From positions 310,001 through 374,000 of the forward strand of contig JANEZZ010001852.1 of assembly GCA_026122225.1 (NCBI GenBank): a DNA stretch of 64,000 nucleotides, written 5' to 3'. Numbering within the stretch: position 1 is the stretch's first letter; each line of letters starts with the position of its first letter. The stretch comes from Heloderma charlesbogerti (lineage: Eukaryota; Chordata; Lepidosauria; Squamata; Helodermatidae). Positions 54,690 through 64,000 of the stretch are shown here, piece after piece. A model generated the notes under the pieces. The model was not told the origin of the DNA. It ran no database searches and saw only the letters and a list, made by a program, of their open reading frames with translations. A program made the translations under genes and the position numbers.

Positions 54690-56479
54690 ACATAAATAAA
54701 CAAAAAGAAAGTGGCTAAGTCACAAGGCTTTGTTTTTCTTTTTTTAAAAAAGATGTTTCTCTAAGGCTTGTGAGTTTGTGATACCAAATTGCAATACAAT
54801 GACTATAGTGCACAATACCACAAGCAGAATGGCCATGAAATTTATAGCACAGCTAAGAGACAAAACATAAAGCAGGTTAGCAAGAAAGAGAATGTGAACA
54901 GTTTGACTTCTATAAGCATATTTCATAATTCTATGTAGTTATATTTTATTCCATATCTTATATAAGAATATATATCAGTTTGAATTTAAACTGGTTGGTT
55001 GTGCTTCAGCCTACCCTACCCATTGCTGTACTGATACATGTGCCCTGCATGTATGGATACCAGATGCAGGGCTACTTGCTGGTGCACACAACCAACGAGT
55101 GGTACGGCTACTCAGTGTGGCCCCACTTCGACTTACATGTTGGGAGAATGTGTGAGTAAAACTTTAGAATAGGGTTATAGTGAAGCTTTTATGTAAGAAG
55201 CAAAAGTGCAATATGGATGGGTGACAGAAAACCTCATACGGGGCCTAGGGCAAGTTATGGTGTATGCCATTGGTGCAAAGAGAGGGAGAGGCAGGAGGGA
55301 CTCAATTTCACATACTGATCAAATAAACTGTCATCTTTGTTTGTACTTACAATTATATAACCCCCTTAGAAAACTTTGGTATAGTCAGAAATTAATTTCT
55401 TTAGTGGGTCAGGTAAAGAAGCTGTAGTAAAGTCCCAGACATAGAAATATAGAAGAAACCTGCTTCAGAAAGAGAGAAGGAAGGGAAAATGTTAGTCTGT
55501 GATATGACAGAGAAGGAATAAAAGCAGAATGCAAATTCTACATGTTAAAGTACAAATAATTTCCAGAGATTATTTATTTAAAAGCTTTTGACTTTTCATA
55601 CACTAATTACAAACATTACAAAAATTACTGTTATCAATATACCTTCTAAAAGAATATTAGAATTGGTTGGGGGGAGGGGGAACTATGTTCATCATGGTTT
55701 TATTTCCACTGGTTAGAACTGTGTGCCTTTAGTAGCATCCATCACAGTTTTCTTTAGGGATAAAAAAAAAAAAAATCTGTGTAGGAAATCATTTATATAC
55801 CATAGCATATGGTGCAATTCAAGTGTTTTCCCTATGGGTCAGGGGCCCACTGTGTATTTTTAGGCCTGATCATAGCAATCACACTCATGCCATGCATCAT
55901 AATTTATGATATGCATCCTACTTCTGTGTAGAAAGTTGTAATGAATGAAGAATTTTTGAGTTTTCTGCAAGGTGTAAGCCTAATTCAAAACACAAATAAA
56001 CACATCCCTTCAAGTACCTTTGGGTGGAGTCATCTAGCTATTATTCCCATCTATTCTTTTGGTTTTTACTCAGGAACAGCACTAAAGGCTCATGAGCCCG
56101 AAGCAGCTCTAGTCATCTCCAAATAGTCTCTATCAAAAACCAGCCAGCTCTGTGTGGCCCAGATGAAAATCACAACACTAATGCTGATGTGCATCCAGAT
56201 GTGCGCACACATAGACACTGTGTGAGCCAGACTCATCTTACTCACATAGGTCTTCCTTGCTGGAATGGGGCACATCTTTAAGGTACAAAACATGGCCAGT
56301 GGAGACCTGTATGCTGCTAAAATGGACTTAAACACTTCCTTTGAGAGTTCAAGATCTGAACTTACATATCAGAATTCTATATCATGCTTTGCCCATGATC
56401 TGGCATTATAAAAATCCTAATCTGTGTGACAGGAATATATTGTGCATATATCTATCTCCTGTCACGTGAATCTGCCTGT
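54690..56479. other. GLIS3 intron (between the finger 3/4 and finger 5 exons)
   Basis: Part of a 3.2-kb intron. A-rich runs lie near 55760. The 81-codon minus frame at 56335-56090 has a hydrophobic centre but no recognised domain, and it lies within the intron. Confidence 0.5.
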
Positions 56480-56915
56480 CCTTTAAGATCTGCTGGTGCA
56501 GCCCTCTGAACGGCATTCCATTGCCTTCTGAGACATGGTTGGTAGCAACACATGAGAGAGATTTTTGTTCGGCAGCACCCCATACATGAAACTCCCTGCC
56601 CTAAGATGTTAGATCATCTTCCTCTTTATTTGTGTTCTGCCAGCATTTGGCGACTTTTCTTTTTAAGCAACTCTTTGATTCAGTTGTCACTTTATTTATC
56701 AATTTATTAATTGTCAGTTCTGCTTTTGTGGGGGCTGTTTAACACTGCTTTTAATCTTGACCATGTTTATTTACTTAGTTGTTTTAGTCATAGATTGCTG
56801 TTATTTTTATTTTTGTTGTTTATTATAATATTATGTTAGCCACTTTGAACGTTTCCTTCTTGGAGAGGGAAAACAGGGCACAATTTTTTGTATAAATAGA
56901 AAGAAATATTAAGAG
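56480..56915 (+). mobile_element. L2-like LINE 3' end
   Basis: A diverged C-terminal region (near 56560-56690, CAACACATGAGAGAGATTTT, ATGAAACTCCCTGCCCTAAG) is followed by a terminus with GTTAGCCACTTTGAACG and AGAGGGAAAACAGGGCACAA. Old copy. Confidence 0.55.
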
Positions 56916-57894
56916 TTCATTTACTTAAATACATTGCACACTTTTGCAGACTGCATAGACAGGAGCAAAAGGGCTGGTGCATCAATCATAGTTAGACAAC
57001 TGATGCATACCAACAACATACTAGAGTATCTGTTTGAAACCCTAACCAGGCCGCACACATTGCCATTAGTCTTTAGCAAAAGCTGCCCACACTATCTTAA
57101 TTCCTGCCCCCCTCAATAATCATAACAGCTAGAAAATTGTTCTTTTCAGCCTCCTGTGTCAGAAGCTGCATGCTTCCATCTGTAGTGCAACTGCAGCCAT
57201 TAAGAAGTTACGGTGGCAATTCTGCACCCTACCTGACCGGAGCATGGTGTGAAGCAGCATCTCAACATCTCCTATGCAGCCAGCATAGCCTCTGTGTTGG
57301 GTGTATAGTGTCTCAACAGGCCCATTTCCCCCTTATCTGAAGTCCTTCTGCCCCTCACCATAGAGACTCCACCATCTCTCTCTTACCCAGGTCCCTGCTT
57401 CAGGCAGCTGTGAGCCTGAGAGTGGAGTGGGCTGTGAGATGCCCTATCATGGGGCATAGAGGGGCCCTATTTAGAGGGATGGACCTGATGAGAGCCTGGG
57501 CATGACAGCAATGCATCGAGAGTGAAGGACTGCGGGAGCGGGGGCTCCCAGGTTCCTAAGAGGCTGCTCTGCATCCTACCTTGTTCACCCTGGATCTAGG
57601 ATTGCAACCTAAATGCCTAATAGGCAGCCTGTACCTCTTTGAAACAGTTATAGAAGAAAAGGGAAAGTCCTCTTATCTGCCACAGTGATCTCCTTTGCTG
57701 TAACAAGAACTACATTTCAAAACAAAGTGAATAAATTTGGTAACTCCTCTTGCAGGTGGATCCACGATCACCATCCAAATGTCTCCACATCTGACACCTT
57801 TTAAAGCTGTATGTTTTGAAGCCAGATTGCATGATAGGCAGCAAAGTCAAAGCAAAATAGCAAAATAAAATCTGAAGCCACATTCTTCCCTTAC
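56916..57894. other. GLIS3 intron, nothing recognised
   Basis: About 1 kb. No repeat that I can name. Confidence 0.5.
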
Positions 57895-58056
57895 AGTGTC
57901 CAGGTGCGTCCTCTGGTGCTTGGCTCGGTCGCTGGAATTACTGAATGCTTTTTGGCAGCCTGGATGCTGGCAAAGGTAAGGCTTTTCTCCAGTGTGGCTC
58001 CTTAAGTGAATCTTGAGATTTTCTAGTCTAGAAAAGGCCTTCTTGCAGCCTTCAAA
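57895..58056 (-). CDS. GLIS3: GLIS3 internal exon, zinc fingers 3 (end) and 4
   Basis: This exon is 162 bp (54 codons) and phase 0 at both ends. The acceptor is TTTTGTTTCACAG ending at 58057 and the donor is CACT|GTAAGG at 57895/57894. It starts [20 protein letters not shown], the second cysteine and helix of finger 3, whose first cysteine must be in the preceding exon. Then come the TGEKPYLC linker and finger 4, [20 protein letters not shown] with RTH, ending HLDT. These fingers are almost identical across GLIS1, GLIS3 and GLI proteins, so the exon alone shows GLIS family only. The downstream exons give the GLIS3 call. GLIS3 acts in pancreatic beta-cell, thyroid and kidney programmes in mammals (family knowledge). 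No earlier exon is found in 58057-64000, so the intron upstream exceeds 5.9 kb. Confidence 0.95.
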
Positions 58057-59125
58057 CTGTGAAACAAAATAACATTTCTAAGATTGAATGAAATGGGGGG
58101 AAGGGGAAACACTTTCCTCTCTTCCATGCACAGATGTTGCCTGTGTATTCATATTAATCAGCTAGTTTTCAGGTAAGCCTGTAAACTCTTCAGGAATTAC
58201 TGTAAAATAAGTTTTAGAGTATTTTCAAAATTAAGCAAGCAGTTCACAATGATCGAATATTGTTTCTTAGAATGATGTTTAACTGTACATAGCATGCATG
58301 GTTTTAGCTGCTAATAGGATTTCAGGCTTAGTTAGCTTATTCCCACATGAGCTATGATTAGGTGAAGAAACAAGAGACCAAATTGATTTCAGTCACATTT
58401 TCAAATGGAAATATTCATAACTTCTGAGTTATTAAGCATGGGTTTGAAAGAGGATGTAACACCTTTACCACAATTAGTCATTTTAATACATGCCAAGTTT
58501 TTGCCATTTTAAAGCCTTACAACACTCATTGAAAGAAAGCTGAATCATCCAGACTTTCTGGAAGTATTACATTTTTGTGGATTTAATAAAGAAGAGAACT
58601 CTGTAATGTTTTTTCCAGTTCCTATTTTTCTTTTTGTATTGTAACATTGCAGATTGAAACTAACTCACAAAGACAATTTTCTGGACCATTAAAATGTACC
58701 AGTATTCTTGTTAATAAAACTGTGAACATATTTACATGTAGAGTTATTTTTCTTTATAAAGGGTATACAGCAATAATTGAAATTAGGGGTTCAGAAATAG
58801 AAAGGTGATGTTTATGAACAAGGGGAACATGAATCCTTATGCTAGAATAAATGTGTTAGTCTTCAAGGTGCCACATGACTCTTGTTTTTGCTGTAATAGA
58901 CTAACATGGCTTCCCACTGGAAAGTGAATTTTTCTGTTAATTTTATTCTGAATGAGTTTGGATATGTAGAAGCTATACAAACATACATGCATTCATAATG
59001 AAACTAACATAATTCACGCAGCTTTTGTTTATAAGCACCAACACAAGCCTTTGTATTTCTAAGCGTCTAATTTCAATTAACACTGCAACTACCGTTTATA
59101 AAGAAAATCAATACTATAGATTAGG
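58057..59125. other. GLIS3 intron; fragment of the 17255-type repeat
   Basis: Mostly unrecognised. 58855-58925 (GTTAGTCTTCAAGGTGCCAC, GTAATAGACTAACATGGCTT) is an inverted fragment of the dispersed repeat at 17255-17370. Confidence 0.5.
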
Positions 59126-59262
59126 AGAAGGCAACTTGTGGCCCTCCAGATATTTTGACCTACAACTCCCATCATCCCTCACCATTGGCTATGCTGGCCA
59201 GGACTGATGGAAGTTGTAGGCCAAAACATCTGAAGGGCCACATGATGCCCATCCCTGCTATA
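59126..59262. mobile_element. Small hAT-like inverted-repeat element, complete
   Basis: The left part GGCAACTTGTGGCCCTCCAG is inverted as CTGAAGGGCCACATGATGCC. The middle CCTACAACTCCCATCATCCC is inverted as GATGGAAGTTGTAGG. Same family as 8530-8670. Confidence 0.75.
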
Positions 59263-60619
59263 GATGCTTGGCTCTCACTGAGAGGCAAACTATATGTTTA
59301 GTTGTACTTTTTTTTTCTCTCCAGACTTCTTTCCTTTTGAGAAAATGGAGCTACAGAGGCTGAAATTTGTAGCAGAACATTCCCCTGGAGGAGGGGCTTC
59401 TTAATCCTCCCCCCCCCAACTATTTTTCTGCTAAAATTGCTTTCCACAACAGGGAAAGTATATAGATACCTACATCTTTTGCTCTGTGTGGGAAAGGGAA
59501 GCAGATGGTGTGTGTGTGGGGGGGTATTTAGTAGAAAAACTAGCAGAGGAGAAACAGGTAAGCCCCTTTCCCAGTGGAAAGGAACGAAGGAGTTTGGGGA
59601 GCTGCAATCTACACATGACTGAACATGACATGTAGCTTGCCCCTCAAAATGGCTTTGGATGTTAGAAACACACAGCAGTCTTCACAATCCATTGCATATT
59701 CAGCTAGCAAATGTTTGTTCTTATTGTCCACAAAGAATAATGTGTTGGAAAGTTATGCAGGGCGTAGATGTGAATACAACTCATGGTGGAAGAAGCAGTA
59801 CAGGCAGCTTATGTAATATCTGATGCTCTCTAATTCACTCGCCCACTCCCTCATTTGGTTAGCAACATTCTGCAATACTTCCTCAGCTGACACAAAACAC
59901 AAATGTTATATACACATAGTCCAAGGTAACCTGATTACTGGAAAAATCTGAAATTCAAACTTTGTCAGTCAAACACACACATACGCACACAATGCAAAAC
60001 ATAAAGTAAACCTGATCAATAACAAGCACCAGTTCACCCAGAGTCAGACCAAACCAAGCCATGCATGCAATGGACTGCAGGGTAAGGCATTGCCCTTTCA
60101 CACTCTTGAACCATCCTTAGATTGGAGGATGGAGGATTTGCAGTGGCAGCAGGAAAAAAAATCCAAACATGTTGACAGACTATTATTCTATAAGGACTGC
60201 ATTCTCAAAAAAGAGATTGAGAAGAAGACGTCATATGAAAAAATTGTTCCCTGAGCCTTTTATTTATTCACACAACAGCATCAAAATGAATGAGATTGAC
60301 TGTGATCAGACAAAGAATTAGGTATACTAATCTGTTTTTAGAGATTGTAGACAAAGCATTAGACCTGAACCACTGCTCAGACAGCTGTTGAATAGTGTCT
60401 AAATTTTGCTTTTTTTCTTCCTCCCTTCCAATCCCTTTTCCTTTTGTGTTGTATCTTTCAGACTGTAAGCATGAGTACAGGGACTGTCTTAATATTAACC
60501 TTTGTAAGCCCCTCTGGGAGCCTTTCTCAACTGAAGAGTAGGATAAAAATGCCATAAACAAATAAATAAATATGCCTCAGCTTCAGTGTCAGTCTCTTAT
60601 CTCACTGTGTAGAAAATAA
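59263..60619. other. GLIS3 intron; possible L2 tail near 60430-60575
   Basis: A C run lies at 59408-59418. At 60460-60575, ACTGTAAGCATGAGTACAGG and CCATAAACAAATAAATAAAT look like an L2-like 3' terminus in plus orientation. The rest is unrecognised. Confidence 0.45.
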
Positions 60620-60870
60620 TGGTTTATTTATTTATTTATTGCATTTATATCCCGCTATTTTTCCTCTTGCAAGGAACCCAAGGCGGCTTACATTATCCTC
60701 CTCCTCTCCATTTTATCCTCACAACAACAACCCTGTGAGGTGGGTTGGGCTGAGAGTCTGTGACTGGCCCAAAGTCACCCAGTGAGCTTCCATGGCTGAG
60801 TGGGGACTAGAACCCGGATCTCCCAGCTCCCAGTCCAGCACTCTAGCCACTACACCACACTGGTGTCCAG
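60620..60870 (-). mobile_element. MIR-like (tRNA/CORE) SINE
   Basis: Reversed: the LINE-type tail TTTATTTATTTATTGCATTT, CCCAAGGCGGCTTACATTAT, the core CTCACAACAACAACCCTGTG and AAAGTCACCCAGTGAGCTTC, then the tRNA-like head with AGAACCCGGATCTCCCAGC (B box complement) and CACTCTAGCCACTACACCAC (A box complement). Nearly full length. The plus-orientation relative is at 27425-27560. Confidence 0.85.
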
Positions 60871-62084
60871 ATTTACCTTTCTGGATTGTTGTGAGGTTGA
60901 ATGAAAAAATGACAGTCAAGAACCGTGAACACAAAATGACCTATTCAATTAAAAAAAAAAACTTAATTCAAATTAATATAGCATGACAGCTGGTAAAGTA
61001 AAACTGTAAGAGTAGTATCCAACAGGGCCGTTCCATCTCCACCAGTTCCATTGCACTCACAGGACCCACTGCTTGTGCAATAGGGAAGTAGCGCGTCTTG
61101 AAGTAAGTGAGCATTTCTGCTCTTTTCCAGAACTATTCTGGTCAGTGGAGCTCCCTTCTGCACCCTTTTGAAAGTGAGTGTTTCGGCTCATTTCTGATTG
61201 CCTCTGGAACTGCTAGGTTCCCACTGAGCTAGGAGGCCCTGGCAGTATTAGATCCTGTCCATAGTAGTCATACTTCATTTTACACCAATATTGGTTAATT
61301 AAAATCAATTGTATTACATTTATCAGTACTACAAGCCACAGTTTTTACATATAGGTTATGCTCCTATATGACATCAGTAGAACTTATTTTTAATGTATAC
61401 ATGTGTTCTGGATTAGAGTATTAGCCACAAAAGAGAATATTCTTCCCTATCTCTGCCCAGCCACAAATTAATATAATGCAATATAATATAATATAACAAT
61501 AAAGGAGGATGTGTGCCTGCCTGCCTGTCTGTCCGTCCATCCATCTATCAGCGCACAGCTCTAAGGCTGCAAAATTTAGGCACCTGAAACTTGGTATACT
61601 AAAGAGACTCTAGGTGTGTGCACCTCAGGGTTATTTTATTTTTGAAATACATTAATTTTAAATTAATTTAAATGTGTCTGTGCCTGCAGTATTTGAATTG
61701 AAGCCTGCAGTACCATTACCAGTCACTAGGTGGTAGACTTCCCTAACCAGCACATAACTTTGCAGTCAATACAATTTGAAGCCAGGAGAAAGTAGGCTGA
61801 TATATACAGTTATATACGCATGCCCCTACCTCCTGCTTTAGGGCAGTCCCCCCTGATGGAAATGGAGTGGACAAACCTTCCCTCAGGAGGCTATAGGGGT
61901 GCTTATGGCAGGGGTGCCAACAGGCATGGTTTCACTCAGACAGGGCAGGCATAATGTGACAGCTATATAAGTTTGCTTGAAGGCTTTGCTGTATCAAACT
62001 AAGGGCTATTCCAACCAATGCGAAGCAGGGTCAATCTGCTAGTCTAAATGACCCATTTATATAAGATAATATAAATGTACCCCA
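60871..62084. other. GLIS3 intron with a microsatellite-linked repeat
   Basis: 61470-61495 is TAATATAA-type low complexity. 61508-61555 is a CTGCCTGCCTGTCTGTCCGT run followed by a non-coding text that I have seen as a dispersed repeat (CTAAGGCTGCAAAATTTAGG) but cannot name. Confidence 0.4.
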
Positions 62085-62632
62085 TAAGAACATAAGAAGA
62101 ACCATGCTGGATCAGACCAAGGGTCCATCTAGTCTAGCAAAGCATTTTGTTCACACAATGGCCAACCAGCTGTCGACCACGAACCCACAAGCAGGACAAG
62201 AGTGCAAGAGCACTTTCTGCCCATGTTCCCCAGCGACTGGTGTACATAAGCTTACTGTCTCTGGTGCTGGAGGTAGAACATAGCCATCAGGACTAGTAGC
62301 CATTGATAGACTTCTGCTCCAGGTCTTTATCTAACCCCCTTTTAAAGCCATCCAACTTGGTGGCCATCACTCCATCCTGAGTTAGCGAATTCCATAGTTT
62401 AACTATGTGCTGTGTGAAGAAGTACTTTCTTTCATCTGTCATGAATCTCCCACCAGTCAGCTTCATAGGATGACCCTGGGTTCTAGTATTATATGAGAGG
62501 GAGAAAAAAGTCTCCCTATCCACATTCTCCACAACATGCTGCATAATTCTGTACTCCTCTGCCATGTCTCCACTAACCCTCCTTTTTTCCAAGCTAAACA
62601 CGCCTAGCTATTGTAACCTTCCTTCATAGGGG
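62085..62632 (-). mobile_element. CR1 LINE 3' end with C-terminal frame
   Basis: The minus frame 62601-62293 encodes FSLEKRRVSGDMAEEYRIMQ, NVDRETFFSLSYNTRTQGHP and ERKYFFTQHIVKLWNSL, the CR1 ORF2 C-terminus. The 3' terminus near 62085 has CATAAGAACATAAGAAGAAC. It is 5'-truncated. Confidence 0.92.
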
Positions 62633-63503
62633 AGATGTAATCATTTGGTGTGTTCATCCTATGCTGCGTACAGTGCCACATCGAAATCAGTTATAAATGA
62701 AAAGTCTGTTTAAATTACTGTTAAACTGCTAATTTTGGTAGGGCCACCCCTCCAAAGGTCTAGGCTAGTCATGGCTTTGGAGGGAAACATTGTGAAAATG
62801 GAAATGGATGACAGCTCTCCATAAAGGAAGACTTTCTGACTCCTTAAGGATCTCTTGCCTCCTTAAGAGTTCCACCTTCCTTCTTTTAAACTTCCCCTTC
62901 CCAATAATGTGGGATTTAGGCTGTAGATGTGGGGTGAGTGGCACTTCAGACACTTGGGTTTTAACCACAACAGTTTACTGGTAATTTAAAGCAAGCAAAT
63001 GACAACAAAAGGTATTTACAGAATACAGCTGAGTTATACAAAAGGCATTAAGAGAAAATAATGGTTGTAAAAACACAAGTTTCTCTACCCTAGATAGACT
63101 TCTCTAAGCTACTTTTTCCTGCTCTCTCTTCATGCTCTGGTCTCTCTGATTCTCTACACACCCTCTCTCTCCCTCTCTCTCTCACTGGCTATCTCGCTCC
63201 CTTTTTATGCCCTCCTTTCTCAAAACCGAAAGTACTGTTTCAAACCTGGAGAAAGTAAACTTAACTCAGGAAAATGAAACTTAACTGGGGAAATGAAACT
63301 ATTCTTCTCAGGGATACCACCTCCCAACAAAAAGCCCAAGGCCTATAGGCCAGACCTTTTTACCTTGCCTCTGTAGGCCTCAAACCTTGACAGAGGCAAT
63401 AACTTATTTCCAGTTTAACAAGTTCTAGGTTCATTAATACAGGCTAGCCCTACCATTGGTAGAGTGAGATATCTGCCTCAGGAGGAAGATTCTGGGGGAC
63501 AGG
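62633..63503. other. GLIS3 intron, nothing recognised
   Basis: A CT-rich stretch (CTCTCTCTCCCTCTCTCTCT) lies near 63165-63185. The rest is unrecognised. Confidence 0.45.
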
Positions 63504-64000
63504 TAGGGATGGCAGAGAATTCCACCACGGATCTCGGTGCACTGGCATTCGGCCCCCCGAAATATGTGGCGGAACGGCCTGCCATCCCCCTGCCCCCCGC
63601 GGATCCCCCTTGGGATGAGACTTACCTGGGGCGGAACTTCTGGGCGGCGGCAGCTCTGGCGGCGGCGGCGGCAGCGGCTGGTCTTCCGACCGGCTGCTGC
63701 CGCTGCCATTTGCAGTTTTTTTTTTTACAGAGACGTGATAGGCTACGTAAGTTTTTACGTAGCTTAAAAAGTCTGGGTAAAAAAAAAAAAAAAGGCGTAC
63801 ACAAATGGCGGCTATGGCTGCCGCCATTTGCGTACGCTTTTTTTTTTACCCAGACGTTTTAGGCTACATAAAAACTTACGTAGCCTAAAAAGACTGGGTT
63901 AAAAAAAAAAAAAAAGGCGTACGCAAATGGCAGCGGCTACGGCCGCCGCCATTTGCGTTCCTTATTTTGGGCCGTCTTAGTCTACATAAATATTTATGTA
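63504..64000. mobile_element. hAT-like non-autonomous element with GC-rich arms, cut by the window edge
   Basis: It starts TAGGGATGGCAGAGAATTCC, the same terminus style as the elements at 21146 and 33535. A GC-rich segment with CCCCCCGAAATATGTGGCGG and GCGGCGG repeats leads into the palindromic array from about 63698. The right end is outside the window, so membership is inferred. The frames of 76 to 132 codons across it come from GC-rich and palindromic sequence and show no domain. Confidence 0.5.
63698..64000. repeat. Tandem array of palindromes, about 120-bp period
   Basis: Successive hairpins are centred near 63752, 63816, 63875, 63937 and about 63990. The AT hairpin reads TTTTTAGGCTACGTAAG/TTTTTACGTAGCC-like, flanked by TACCCAGAC and GTCTGGGTA. 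The GC hairpin reads GTACGCAAATGGCGGC/GCCGCCATTTGCGTAC-like. GGCTAC recurs at 63741 and 63862, and a diverged GTCTAC at about 63980. The array runs off the right edge. Confidence 0.85.

Noticed and set aside
56090..56335. Minus-strand frame of 81 codons with a hydrophobic stretch between two GLIS3 exons.
   Set aside because: No splice sites in frame with GLIS3, no known domain and no start context; treated as chance.
63464..63862. Frames of 76 to 132 codons on both strands at the right edge.
   Set aside because: They run through GC-rich triplet runs, poly-A/T tracts and palindromes, which generate open frames on both strands.
1..64000. CRISPR arrays, operons, phage-like or bacterial systems.
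   Set aside because: No regular spacer-repeat pattern or prokaryotic genes. The repeats at 45890-46180 and 63698-64000 are eukaryotic minisatellite or palindromic arrays.

Overview
The window looks like vertebrate nuclear DNA from a squamate reptile (lizard or snake). A complete SINE at 17811-18150 matches the Sauria SINE family, with its tRNA-like head and ACCTTT-type tail, and it occurs together with BovB/RTE LINEs, CR1, L2, MIR-like SINEs and many hAT-like and Harbinger-like non-autonomous DNA elements. The species cannot be named from the sequence. There are no bacterial operons, no CRISPR array and no complete protein-coding gene.

The only host gene I can support is on the minus strand. 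Four consecutive internal exons of a GLIS-family Krueppel-like zinc-finger factor, best read as GLIS3, lie in transcriptional order at 58056-57895, 54687-54577, 19448-19307 and 6124-5956. All four have AG/GT splice sites, and their intron phases chain as 0, 0, 1 and then 2. They encode the end of zinc finger 3, fingers 4 and 5, and the start of the proline/serine-rich C-terminal half. The exon before (fingers 1 to 3) and the exons after should lie outside the window. The rest of the window is intron: about 3.2 kb, 35.1 kb and 13.2 kb between the exons, plus at least 5.9 kb at each end.

The introns are mostly layered transposable elements. 0-19 kb: L2 3' ends, a tRNA-derived SINE, CR1 tails, several small inverted-repeat elements and a Sauria SINE inserted in one of them with a 13-bp target duplication. 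19.6-24 kb: a long minus-strand CR1 broken by a hAT-like element, a second CR1 and a Harbinger-like element. 25.6-30.5 kb: a GC-richer block that I mostly cannot classify, with a MIR-like SINE and a 5S rRNA-derived fragment. 30.5-33 kb: the 5' half of a BovB LINE joined to a small non-autonomous LTR element with two 176-bp LTRs. 33.5-37.5 kb: a minus-strand Ty3/gypsy pol remnant holding two nested DNA elements, next to a plus-strand LTR-like segment. 37.8-43.4 kb: a Jockey-like LINE, a nearly open BovB reverse-transcriptase frame and two L2 fragments in opposite orientation. 43.4-64 kb: sparser intron, then at the right edge an array of about 120-bp units made of alternating palindromes.

I found no convincing undescribed biological system. 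The items most worth a second look are the palindromic array at 63.7-64 kb, the precisely datable nested insertions, the compact LTR element at 31972-32926, the unclassified 25.6-30.5 kb block, and the transposons sitting very close to GLIS3 splice donors.
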